Source of the DNA: Fasciolopsis buskii
Lineage: Eukaryota; Platyhelminthes; Trematoda; Plagiorchiida; Fasciolidae
NCBI GenBank assembly: GCA_008360955.1
Contig: LUCM01008455.1
Span: 91,286-155,285, forward strand
DNA: 64,000 nt
Reading direction: 5' to 3'
The notes beneath the pieces were generated by a model. It searched no databases. It was not told where the DNA came from and saw only the letters and a program-made list of their open reading frames with translations. Below, one piece after another: positions 49,792 to 59,800 of this stretch. The position numbers and the translations under genes were made by a program. Within the stretch, counting starts at the first letter, position 1; every line of letters begins with the position of its first letter.

Positions 49792-49815
49792 ATAAACATT
49801 ACATCAAATTATTCG

Positions 49816-49920
49816 ATGGCTACTTATCGAAAGGAATGCTGCCTTTCTGCCCGTTTGTACTACGAAGTGTTGCTCATTATCGGATCATATTTTGCTGTCT
49901 CGGTGCATTCGGATTGGACG
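49816..49920 (+). CDS. GLMP: GLMP-like lysosomal membrane protein, exon 1 (signal peptide)
   Basis: The exon gives 35 codons: a basic and Cys-containing start (MATYRKECC), a hydrophobic core (YYEVLLIIGSYFAVSV) and a likely signal-peptidase site after VHS. It ends in DWT before a consensus donor GTGAGT, phase 0. I chose this ATG because the frame joins exactly to exon 2 and it is the only Met before the signal core. The signal peptide fits entry into the secretory pathway, as in GLMP (NCU-G1), a glycoprotein of the lysosomal membrane that in mammals partners with the transporter MFSD1. Intron 1 is only 56 bp and contains an in-frame stop. Confidence 0.8.
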
Positions 49921-49976
49921 GTGAGTATTAAATAAGCTGTTTCTGATGAGTAACTCCCAACGGTTTTGCACCATAG

Positions 49977-50237
49977 ATTTCCGCCCGTTTAAATCCAAAT
50001 TGCACAAGTCGTTGTGAGCGGTACAATTTGATTTACGTAAAAGCACGCAATCAAACGACGTCCGTACACGCGTTTTTTGATTCTTCCCAATCAAGTCCAT
50101 CCTTGCTTCTGGCGCAATCTTCCAATCCGGACGCGGAACCAACACTTAATTGGATCACTTTGTTTAATTCCACACGCGCATCGCAATCCATTCTGGTTCC
50201 TAATGTGACTCAGTCGTACGCACTAATGCTACCTTTC
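49977..50237 (+). CDS. GLMP: GLMP-like lysosomal membrane protein, exon 2 (luminal domain)
   Basis: Acceptor CCATAG, donor GTGAGT, 87 codons, phase 0 at both ends. The peptide includes NPNCTSRCERYNLIYVKA, PSLLLAQSS, PTLNWITLFNSTR and SYALMLPF. It follows human GLMP through the 'NLLHIRAVGTNSTLHYVW' region, the 'L.VNWSLLL' block and the 'F..ALVF' block in the same order and spacing. Four N-X-S/T sequons (NCT, NQT, NST, NVT) fit the heavy N-glycosylation of the family. The family assignment is from recognised motif order, not a search. A 3.5-kb intron follows. Confidence 0.85.
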
Positions 50238-53200
50238 GTGAGTTAATTCGTCTTCACTCGGTACCTGTGACGCGCTTATCATGTTATTGTTGTTGCCACT
50301 GATGGATTTATTAGCCAATCTCATTTATTTAGAACCTCGCGTAATCAACTGTCCAGCTTGTCACGATGTTGCGATGCATTAATCGTGTTCAAGGTGGCTC
50401 TGATAAAACTTCTTTGTGTAATTTTCGGAATCTAACAATGACTAATTTGGGTCAACAACGTTCAGTCAAAGCCGAATTCTTCAATTTTCACTGCACTTCT
50501 TTGGATTGTTGCGGTTTTTCTTGGTTTTAAATTCTCTTCGTGTCTTTCGGATTCTGCTGTAATTTGTCGTTTTCTTTCGAACAAACGACTAGATATTCTT
50601 ACAGTTTCGGTCTCCGTTTAACGAGGGAAGGTTTTCTTCAAAAAGCATTTTGAAATCATTCAAATTCCCAGAACGAAATCTTTCCATTAGTCCTAAAATC
50701 AATTTCATGGAGCGGAGTATTGTTGAGCAGAATCATTTTGAATCCGTTTCAAGATATGGTTGGGGCCTTCACTACTGACTTTGGAGAATCCTGTCAGACC
50801 AACTGAGTCTTCACAGTTTGCGAATCGCTTGCGTAGGAGGGAATCATTGCATGAATACTGAGAAAACCAAATAAATTGGGCATAAAATTCTGAAGCCCGC
50901 GTAAGATGGCGGTAGTCAAGTGACTCGGGTGTCTCGCACTCCAGAAGGTTCGGATCACAGAAACACGGATCATTTTGGTGTTGACTTGGCTCGTTACCGC
51001 ACATGACCTATGCCATTCCAAGTTGCCGCTTCTCACTCACCTTTTTTATGGTGCCTTGATAGCTGTTGGGCGTGCTCTTTTCATTGCACTCATGCGTGGT
51101 TCAGTAAGAAAAGGATGAAGTGTTTACACTGTGCAACCATAGCTATTAAGATTCGCAAAGGAGCAAGTAAGATCGGACTCGAACTTCACGCCTCGTTTTG
51201 ACATTGATGAAGGTCTCTTGGAAAGGCTATAGTTTCGATGGATAGATTTTTCACGCCTCATTGTGCCATCTAATCACGATTAGCGGGTTCTGGCTTGGGA
51301 GATTCGTTGTTTCAAATTTGAGAGGAAAAGCAAAATTTCCATTTTAGTTTCTGCCAGTGTTGTCGATATTTAACTAGTCATGCACAATGAAGTTAACTTC
51401 TTCGAACCCCTGCGCAAACATCGTTAGGGTATTCCGATGGAACCGGACAGAGTTAACCAAACCAGGGACATCTATGGCCATGTTAAGTACGGCATGCTAT
51501 TGCTACGTTCTCCCACGAACTAAAACAGACAAAAAGTGATGTTTGATTTACGCCTCCTGTAGGATAGTGGACCACGAAGAACAGTTCAGCCAAACACGAA
51601 TATCCACACAAGGCATCTTAGTCCATTTTTCTTTCAGTGTTATGGTTGCGGTTTGGTTGTGCATGGATCTACAGACTGACTAACACAAATGCGACGAACG
51701 AGGAAATCGAGGTCAACTCTGTTTAACGTGGAATCCAGCCACTTTTCGCTAGTCGTTGAACGCATCACGTCATAGTAAATTTTCGTAGGCCGCGTTAGCC
51801 GAGCGCTTTTACACTTTCATTTTTCACCTTCCTTTAGTGTTTTTGGATTAGTCGGTCCGGGTGCCACGAGTTGACTTCCTCACATACTCTTTGTCAGCTT
51901 ACTCTGCCAGCTGTCAACATTATAAACTCAGTCCTGTGACAGTTCGGCAAATATTTCCATTTCGTGTTAGCCCTCAACGCTTCATCCAAACAGGAGCATG
52001 CACACGTTTACAAACACGCACAACCGGCCGGTCCTCAGTTTTGGTCGATTTTTCCTCAACCATCTGAGATCCATTTATTAGGCTTGGTTTAAAGACTCAC
52101 GTGATTGTGTGATCAGCTGTACTGTTGCTGTTTGCAGCTTCGTATCCATGCCATAAACAGTTTAAGGAGAACTATTTAAAAGTTTGTTGTCTGACGATCG
52201 AATAAAAATCCCCTTATAGTCAGACATTTGCGAATGGGTGGGGTAACGCCGAAATGAGGCCAGTGACAAACTGAATTCAACCGAAAACCTCCGGGATATA
52301 CAGCATTAGGTAGCGGTTAATAGCAGAAAGGAAACCCTATTTATCAATCTGGTAGCACAAAAACGGGAGACGGCAAAAGTAGGTAGAACGGACTTATCAG
52401 AATTATCCGTGTAACTGGTCAGGAAATTCGTTCAGTAAGGAAAACAAGCGTTATTCATACAAATCTTTAAAGGAAGCAGGAACGTTAATGTCAACATGGC
52501 ACTCAAGGACAGCTTGTGATCCTGAAATAAGAAAATCCACAAAATTTGTAAAAATAACTAGTGAAAAGGTGTAAATCCGTATCAATATAAACAAAGGGGT
52601 ACATCGGCTGTGGTCAGTTTGGGTAACTGCTCATCGGATGCAATCTGCCATATGCTTCCTTGAGATCGAGTTCTAAAAATGGCTGTAACCGACTAACTGT
52701 CGAAGAACATCTTCAGGCCCTGGGCAATTTTAGCAACTTAATTCAATCCCATGGTTGCCTCAGGCCCCGTGTTTTAGCATCATGTTCCAGCATCGCCATT
52801 ATCAATGTGGCCCATATCTCATGTCTTTCGGTTGGCAGATCAGAATCAGTACACATCTTATGGGTTCTGGTCCACACGCAAGATTTTTATACTTCTTCCA
52901 CTTTCGTTGGGTTACCATCCATATAGGCTATTCGTTATATAATTCATTTACTGTACAACTTAAACAACAGAGACGTTTGATCGCGCTAATCCGATCTGAT
53001 TAAACATTTGGATCAAATACCAATCTTTGTGCTCCAGTGTTCAGAGTCTAACCTAACGAATTCTGGGCAAATATTCACGTCGTATTCGGTCTTCACTATG
53101 GAATTTCCAACACACAGTTTCCAATGATGCAATATTGGCCTACATAATTGACCCTAAAAGGACAAACGGATGCAGATGTTGTATTGTCGCTAACATCGTT

Positions 53201-53755
53201 CACTAAAATCCACAATAGACGGCGTACAGAGCTGACTTTGCATTTCTAACGTTGGTTCGCATGAGTACGGTGAAGAGGATGTAACAGTCATCATTCTTCG
53301 ACTAGTCTTGGCCCGATTAATCTTTTTCTGCTGTGACAGCAGATCGTTTACAGTTCATATTTCTCGTATTTGCATAATTCTGTTAATTATTCACGTTTTA
53401 GCGAAACTTAATACATCACCGGAAGCACTTGGGTTTTCAAATCTCGAAGTAACAAGCATCAGGTGATGTGAAGAATTATATATCAAAGGTCTTTACAATC
53501 AGCATGCCAGTATTTCATTTAATTTAACAGGGTATAGTTTCGAATGCTTATCCTATAGAGGTTAGTTCATCTTCAATCGGTTGAAAATATGCGGATAAAT
53601 AAGCACTAAAAGTCCTGATAAAAATAGCGGCATGATTTGTTATTTTCACGATAGTCATTGGCTTTTTTGTTCCACTATGTAGTTTCTATTAATCATCTTG
53701 ATTAATAACTTCCATTTTTATACAATCGACGGTTTCTGTCATTAATTGAATACAG
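50238..53755 (+). other. Intron 2 of the GLMP-like gene
   Basis: The intron begins GTGAGTTAATTC and ends GAATACAG. It contains no recognised transposon domain. A 99-codon antisense frame at 51,004-50,705 (CGNEPSQHQNDPCFCDP...) looks codon-like but matches no family. The rest, including a 60-80-codon frame at 52,660-53,003, holds nothing identifiable. Confidence 0.7.
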
Positions 53756-53971
53756 CTGGTGGAATATAACGACACCACCGATGGGGCCGACTTCTCCCAG
53801 ATAAATGACAGTCAAATGCGAGTCCATCATGCACATGAGTGGTCATGGGCAGGTAAACACCAGCTTCTCCCAAACAGGACGCACCTTATTGGGAGTGATA
53901 TTTTCGAATTTGCCTACGTAACGAATGGAAGTGGCCATGTGTTTTCTCAGAACGGATCTGTTCAAGTTCGC
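53756..53971 (+). CDS. GLMP: GLMP-like lysosomal membrane protein, exon 3 (luminal domain)
   Basis: Acceptor ATACAG, donor GTAAGA, 72 codons, phase 0 at both ends. It starts LVEYNDTTDGADFSQ, which joins exon 2's ALMLPF to reproduce the GLMP order 'ALVFTRLLEFDSTN'. A Trp-rich block (HEWSWAGKH) matches the 'FSWNN' region, and the end VFSQNGSVQVR matches 'TFANGSLAFRV'. Five more sequons (NDT, NDS, NRT, NGS twice) bring the total to nine. Intron 3, which follows, is 4.6 kb and carries several retrotransposon insertions. Confidence 0.85.
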
Positions 53972-54249
53972 GTAAGATTTTTTCCGTGTATCCGTTTCCT
54001 CGTTTGTCTCAGTCTATTTATTACAAAGTGATTTGCAGTCAAAGGGGTTAATCTCATAATCAAAGTTAAATGCGTTTACGGAAGACGCCTGAAGAAGATC
54101 CATTTTGTTGATTCCGTTTTTTAAAAAATATATTGTAAAGCTTTGGAAATCGGGAGATGAGCAGTGTTCCGAGTTTTGCGATCCACAAAATAAAGAAAGG
54201 CTGAAATTAAGACGTTCGGTACCTAGCGATGGAGACCTGGTAAGTGTGA

Positions 54250-55375
54250 CTGGCCGCCTAAATACGACAAGAACGAGGGAGAGTCATGGAATAACAACCA
54301 TAAATAAGAGGCAGTGAAGTAACCGCTCGACGACGGACAATTATCTGCAGATTTGACATGAGAGAGGGACCATTCAACTCGATCAAAAAGAGAAGGAGCG
54401 ATAGACGAAGCTGCGCCTCACACATGAATGCAGTGTAGAAGAGGCTGAGCTGGTGCAAGAGAGTGTTCGGCACGGAATAGAAAACCAACTTTGCGCGCAC
54501 CACGAGAGGTAAGCGTTGACACAAAGGTAGACCAACAAGAATGGTTTATGGATCAGCCGAACAATGAGAATGACTCCGTGGGATGAAGAGAAGTCGAGTC
54601 AGAATTCGACTGGGGAGAACAAGGGAAATGTGTGAGTGAAACAGACAAGAAATGAATCTTGAAAGTATTTCAATAGACAGGTATGGCAGCGTTCCAAACG
54701 GATTCGTCCGAAATCAGTAAAAAAGGATACACCAAGAGCAACACGATCATGGTCGATGTCGGTAGTGGCCTTGCGGCAGAAGATTAGGAAAGAGAGCAAT
54801 GGAGAATGGCATCATCGGCAAAGCAGTGAAGTGGTTTAGAGGTTGATGAGATGAGATCATTAATAAACTGATTAAAAAGGAGTGGGACAAGTACGAGGCC
54901 TTGGAGAACTCCAGCACTCACAGAGAACGGCTGAGACAGAAATCCATTGATTAGGATGGAAACGGTTCATCTCTTGGGAAAACGACATCCACGATACGAG
55001 AGCCGGCTGGTTCCCGAACGAAAACAATTTCCACGATAGACTTCGATGTCGAATCAAATCGCAAACCTTAGAGATGTCAGGCGAAAACAGGTGAGTTTTT
55101 CCGTCGTTATCGAGTGCAGCCAACCAGGAGTGTGAGAAGACAACTAGTAAGCCTCTCAAAGAACGATGCCAGTGGAATCCACATTGTCTAGCACTCGGCA
55201 AACCACGTTCGACGAACGGACGAGATTGATCGGAGATAAGGATTGCGAAAACTTTCGAAAGCACAGAAGTAAGGGTGATGGGGCGGTAGTTGTTAGGGTC
55301 AGGTTATCTATATTTTGTTTTCCTATGGAGATGAGAAAGTACTTTGGTTGAGAGGGGGAAGGAGGCGGCGTAATA
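54250..55375 (-). pseudogene. Jockey/R1-type reverse transcriptase within intron 3
   Basis: Minus strand, antisense to the host gene. RT entry DPNNYRPITLTSVLSKVF lies near 55,290. The 130-codon frame 55,264-54,872 has SARQCGFHWHRSL, then THLFSPDISKVCDLIRHRSL (motif A, changed from 'LDISKAFDR'). In another frame INGFLSQPFSVSAGVLQG and FINDLISSTSKPLHCFADDA, with intact FADD at 54,822-54,811. The C-terminal domain follows (VPNTLLHQLSLFYTAF, GPSLMSNLQ, RRRAVTSLPLIYG) to about 54,258. Frameshifts occur between blocks. It has no endonuclease, so it is 5'-truncated. This element type differs from the CR1 copies elsewhere. Confidence 0.85.
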
Positions 55376-55974
55376 TAGGGTTGGCTGTAGAATACATTTT
55401 TGGGATGACTGGTGAAATGCTAACCGGACCGGGAAGTTTGGAAAAAAACTTGATTAGGAATATGGGAACAGGGTTTAGATGTATACGTTAGAAATAAGCT
55501 AAATTTTGAGACAATCTGGGGTGAAAAATCTCGTCCATGTTCAGTGCTTGAGGATCTAGGTGCTATGAAACTTTTAACCGGACTTTTTATCCGCACCAAG
55601 TTTGTTGAGGTTTTGATTATGATCGATGTGCTTAATGGTTTTCGTGTCTCTTTTGGATCCCCGGCCTACCTAAACTCTGTGATACAATCCCGTATCGTCT
55701 TATCTAGGATTTGCATAATCTTTGACCTTCTGTTGAATACAGCCTCTGTTTTTGGACATTACTGTCGGCTGTGTAGGAAGCCCTAGTACGGACTTTCATT
55801 TGATTATTTTCCAGTGGAAAGTTACTGGGAAAAGAAGTAGACCTCCGGTGGATTTCGAATTAAACAAATCGAGTTGCCAGTACATAAAGTAGCTATTTCG
55901 CCCGAATGCTTGGCTCATATTTTAGGCAAAAATCTCGCAGGAATTCACAGCACTATCAGTTGATTGGGTAGAGG
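55376..55974 (+). other. Intron 3 sequence without recognised feature
   Basis: An 80-codon frame at 55,544-55,786 has no known domain. Confidence 0.4.
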
Positions 55975-56750
55975 CCTGACGAAGTAGCCACCTGGTCCTC
56001 CCAATCGGGGTTGATCTGAGTTAGCAGCTCAGTCGGAAAAACGAGTGGAAGAATAATTGATCCAAGTAGAGGGGCTTCCACTCAGCCATGCCCTGCTGCC
56101 TTGCGGTCAGGTTCTTGTCAAAACCTAATCGTTCTCCTTAGTGGGTGGACTCCCTAGCAGTACCCGTCCATCAGTCCCCACGAGTTACATGTCTACAAAG
56201 AATTCCATACTGCATCGGTCGTCGCGCAGCATAATCAGGACTGCGCTGCCCATTGCATCGAGCACATTTGGGGTGGATAGTGATAAGTATGCTACTGCTT
56301 AAAGTTCCCTCTCTTTTGTTCAACCTGTCTCTTTTGTCTCCAACCGAATCTCTGTGCCCCTTCTGCCTACTCTTAGTGTTCACACTAATAATACGCCCGA
56401 TACTCGCAACGGTTCAATGTCAAGTAGTGTGGTAAGTGGCTTTCAGTCTGTTAGCTCACATTTCCTCTCGGTTCCTTCAATGTGCACACTTTATTGCAAG
56501 CTGACCAATAGGCATGTTTGACTCTGACAGTAGACTTAGTTTCGATTGATGTCTGCTGCGTGAATGAAACACGGATTCAAGGTCCTAGTGGGGTAATTCA
56601 ACTGACTGCGCCTAATGTCTTGTCCTGTACACTTCGACAGACGAAGTAGCTCAAGCTGTGGGTCAACGCGGTGTAGGAAAAAGTGAGAAGGTCGAAGCAG
56701 CCCTTTTGAACTGGATCCCAGTCAACAGTCGCTTGTGCGTCGTGAGACCA
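55975..56750 (+). repeat. RTE 5' end (leader and start of endonuclease), copy 2
   Basis: Inverted relative to 46,023-46,795. It carries the same leader and the beginning of the endonuclease frame (VDLVSIDVCCVNETRIQ near 56,530-56,580). It is nearly identical over the leader, with a short deletion near 56,623 relative to copy 1. It breaks off near 56,750 within the endonuclease, just after the 'NSRLC' block. It is therefore a 3'-truncated RTE piece, unusual for elements normally truncated at the 5' end. Confidence 0.85.
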
Positions 56751-57649
56751 GCGTAAAATAATTTGATTAGCCGACTTCATTTCTGAACTGTTTAGTAGCA
56801 TTTAACTTTGGCTTTCATCCTTCCGTTTCCATGCACCTAATATCGTTAATAAGATTAAATAATCTTGCATGCAGGCCGCTCGTTCCCACCCCAATCATCA
56901 GGTTGAATGAATCCATGTTACGCAAAGGCAAAGGATAACTGACTCAAGAGTAAGGCTTTACCTGATTCGTAATTCTCGTTAATTCAGAGATATGAAAAAT
57001 GAGTCAGTCACTTAAGTCTGTGTGTGTCAGATGGTGGGGGCGAATTTCTATGTTGAATCAAGATAGTGTTTATGATGTTCACTTTGACGGAACAGGTTAT
57101 GATATCTGCTACTGGGATACTGTAAGATTTAGACTCCTATCGACAACTTAAATGTATACTTTAGGTAATTCAGAAGCTTTATACTGTTTCGTCGCTGATG
57201 CGACCTGTGGGGCAATAACAATCTCTTTCTAGGTGGAGTCAGTAAGAATGCCGACTGCGATATATATTTTTTTAATGTATAATATACATACACATATATG
57301 TAATGCACAAATCTGAATACAATTCATGCGCTGTCGGAATTATGGCAAGTATGAAAACAGTGACCGAGAAAGAAAAAAATCACTGTGCTAGCTCTTCCAT
57401 TCCCTTCCACTTCATCGATGGTCCATCAAGGTCTGTGATTTTCCTGGATGCATGATGTTACCAATGAAGGCTCACTGGACGCCTGTCTGCTGCCAGACCA
57501 GAATAAGCCGACAACCGCGGTCGCATAATTCTAGTTTGTTCCAACTATAGACTGTTTCGGATGAACACAAATGTCTCACAGGAAGCAACATCGGCTCACC
57601 TGGGACTTTCCTTCGCGTTCACAACGTTAGACTCAGATTGATCTTATTG
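56751..57649 (+). other. Intron 3 sequence without recognised feature
   Basis: A/T-rich with a TA-type tract at about 57,262-57,300. No motif recognised. Confidence 0.4.
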
Positions 57650-57775
57650 CAATGAGTCACTTATTGCGTGGATCGGTCGGAGGATGTCGATCATTGGTCC
57701 ACACTCGTGCACTCAGACCATACTTTAATCCGTGCTCGCCGTTGTTTGCGCCGAGTGTGCGGTCACACCAACTTG
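57650..57775 (+). pseudogene. RTE endonuclease C-terminal fragment
   Basis: The plus-strand frame reads DRSEDVDHWSTLVHSDHTLI and then RARRCLRR, matching the RTE endonuclease end 'RGSVEDCRSFWST.LDSDHaLVRARL.LRL', including the terminal Ser-Asp-His. It is oriented opposite to the N-terminal half found at 58,030-58,440. Confidence 0.7.
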
Positions 57776-58029
57776 AGTTCCAGTCGGAGCTTTCCGTTTG
57801 CCATCAAAACGAAATACCGGAATCCGGTCGAACGTTGTCAGCAAATCAAGTAGGCCTGGCACTCAAGGGCAACCACCACCAAATAAGCCCCACAGGCGAC
57901 TTAGATTATTATGTTGGCTGTTTGCTTACCCGTTCCTCCGGAAGCCGCCTACAATGGGGCGTCTAAATCCTTCAAACGTTAGCTGACCAGAAGTCTGCGA
58001 AGTGACCAAAAGCAGTGCTGGATAGGAAA

Positions 58030-58440
58030 GTGTTCAGTTCATCTGAGCCTCGCCACCAACACAGGCAAGGGTACGCCAGATGGGGTGCGTTGTTTGAAGT
58101 GGTTGAAGTTTATGTCTACTAGAATAAGCTTGTGCTCCCGATTGTTCTAGGGGTTGGAATCGAGGCCAAACTTACCGCCTAGGTGACGTTCGCTGTCCCT
58201 CAGGCGACCAACGCGCCCACTGAAGTCCCCGACGAAGATCATGTATCTGTTCGCTGATCTGTGGTCAAAAGCACACGGAGCTGCTGGTCGGACTTATCTT
58301 TGATTGTATCCGTGCTGCATTCTGTCGGGGCGTATGTCCAGACGATGAATAGACCGCATGTATGGCCTTGGTATCTATTCACTACTGGAGCCCCGGAGTT
58401 GCATTCTGCATTTCGAAAGGTGGTCAAGACATGAAGCCAA
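58030..58440 (-). pseudogene. RTE endonuclease N-terminal and middle fragment
   Basis: Minus strand. GLFIVWTYAPTECSTDTIKD (the 'sAYAPTdCS' block) lies near 58,350-58,290. After a frame change come IFVGDFSGRVGRLRDSERH and LGGKFGLDSN ('GDFNAQVGRL.e.ErhLGG'), then FNHFKQRTPSG and a degraded tail ending in WSLRR. A stop replaces Trp in the conserved 'WT.iDHI' position. It stops before the C-terminal block, which sits on the other strand 260 bp away. Confidence 0.75.
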
Positions 58441-58534
58441 CTCGGAGCCTGAGACATACACCTGCAGCCACAATGGAGCACTTGGAAGCAAAAATGTGGA
58501 ACACCTCACTATTTTTCGTGTCATTCTTATCCAG

Positions 58535-58644
58535 TTGCTATGCGAATCTTTTCGGTATCGTTCAAATTTTAGTACGAATCATCGAAGCGAGTCCAATAAA
58601 CATGGCGGTGATTTTCCACAATTGTTTCATCACAATATCCACAG
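58535..58644 (+). CDS. GLMP: GLMP-like lysosomal membrane protein, probable exon 4
   Basis: Acceptor TTCTTATCCAG, then 36 codons plus two bases to a possible donor GTATAG. Joined to exon 3 in phase 0 it gives ...VR|LLCESFRYRSNFSTNHR and GGDFPQLFHHNIHR. GLMP proteins have at this point a variable stretch followed by 'FPhLLHt.ns', which GGDFPQLFHHN fits. It adds a tenth sequon (NFS). The frame stays open beyond the proposed donor to 58,804, so the 3' edge is uncertain. No exon was identified for the rest of the luminal domain or the C-terminal transmembrane helix and short cytosolic tail with lysosomal sorting motif. Confidence 0.5.
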
Positions 58645-59619
58645 GTATAGTTCGAGTGAACTCGTTTCAACCTGTAGCCAAGGTGTTGCTGCACAGCTTG
58701 CTTTAGTTCGATACTCCTTAAGCAGTAGCACCCAAATGTTTCATTCATATCAACTTAGACTTCTATCTTCCATCAATCTATTTCGTGTTCTTACGAGGTT
58801 CTAATCACCAAGCTTGATGCAATCATGATATCATCTCGTCTCTTAACAGAACGTTTACGATCCGAGCGCCAGGCCCAGCCATCAGAACCTCATGGAAATT
58901 ATTTATTTGTGATCAGCATGAATTTTCGAAACCTTGTTCTATGTTCATGGTTGTATGATGCACGGTCATTTCCCCACGTATCGGCCTCATACCGATCTGG
59001 GGGAACTTTTTTGGGTACCAGAAGAATTCATAGGTCACTAGTTTTTGATTAAAACGTCCGAATTGTAATCTGACGGTAACGGAACCACATAATGTTCAAA
59101 TTTCTGTCTGTCAAGGGATGATGTTATACGCACCGTAATCTGTGCTGATCACGTTGAAGCTGTTCCTGCTGTAACATTAGTCTTTGAATTGGCCTTCTTC
59201 AACATCTGACTTAGCGTTTGGAACGCAGTAGGTTAATTGCAGTTCCATTTTGGTATATTTCAATCTGTCATCGCCCGTTTTGCTACCATGCTTGGCCTGT
59301 TGGGATCTTGTGTGGTTCTGTGCTACTCCAAGTTCAAGAATCATGGTTATCAGTTCATTGCTCTCCTTGTAAGTAGCTTCTAATAGTTGTGGTTTTTGCT
59401 TCTTCCACTGCACTTGTTAGGGAAGCATGTAATAAAGAAAGAAATTAATCAAGCTCTGTAGGTCATACCCAAAGCCTTGGTCGTACTTAGGCTACCTGCA
59501 CAGAAGTCATCTATCAGTAGGGGTCGATCGCTGTGAGCTAGCGGACAGGAACCGTGCAAATCAGTGACGGATAGGTGCAACATGATCAGGTGGTGAATTT
59601 GAACAAACCGTTCACAGCC
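58645..59619 (+). other. Probable intron; unassigned
   Basis: A frame at 58,825-59,052 follows an acceptor-like TCTTAACAG but does not resemble the next part of GLMP. Nothing else was recognised. Confidence 0.35.
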
Positions 59620-59620
59620 T

Positions 59621-59800
59621 GCCCGGTAGCCTAATGGCTAAGGCGTTCGACTCACAATCGTTCGTCCTTGTTCGGGTTCGCGTCCCAGTTCGGGAGCGGT
59701 CCATATGCAATGCTCATCATTCCTAACAAGGATGAAACAGCTGTACAGTGCTTCCATCCTTTCTTTATCGTCAGTTCAGCGATCATATCACATGGTGAAT
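59621..59800 (+). repeat. tRNA-headed SINE with a decayed hammerhead ribozyme (Sm-alpha type)
   Basis: The head begins GCCCGGTAGCCTAATGGCTA. TAGCCTAATGG (59,627-59,637) fits box A and GGTTCGCGTCC (59,675-59,685) fits box B of a Pol III promoter, 48 bases apart. Directly after it lies a hammerhead-like core (59,707-59,751) and a tail TTCCATCCTTTCTTTATCG. The order tRNA-like head, hammerhead, short tail is that described for schistosome Sm-alpha SINEs. The 3' limit is uncertain. The anticodon stem is mispaired, so this is not a functional tRNA. Confidence 0.7.
59707..59751 (+). ncRNA. Degenerate hammerhead ribozyme
   Basis: Stem I strands GCAATG (59,707-59,712) and CAGTGC (59,746-59,751) pair except at one position. 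Between them come CTCATCA (consensus CTGATGA, two changes), stem II TCC/GGA around the loop TAACAA (59,721-59,732), the invariant GAAA (59,734-59,737), a very short stem III and the cleavage-site triplet GTA (59,743-59,745). The two changes hit core residues G5 and G8 or their equivalents, so self-cleavage is expected to be lost. Confidence 0.65.

Noticed and set aside
58825..59052. GLMP exon 5 after the acceptor-like TCTTAACAG
   Set aside because: The phase required by exon 4 runs into a stop, and no frame resembles the expected region of GLMP.
59621..59690. Functional tRNA gene
   Set aside because: Box A and box B are present but the anticodon stem has mismatches and no acceptor stem forms; the hammerhead-like core directly after it indicates a SINE.
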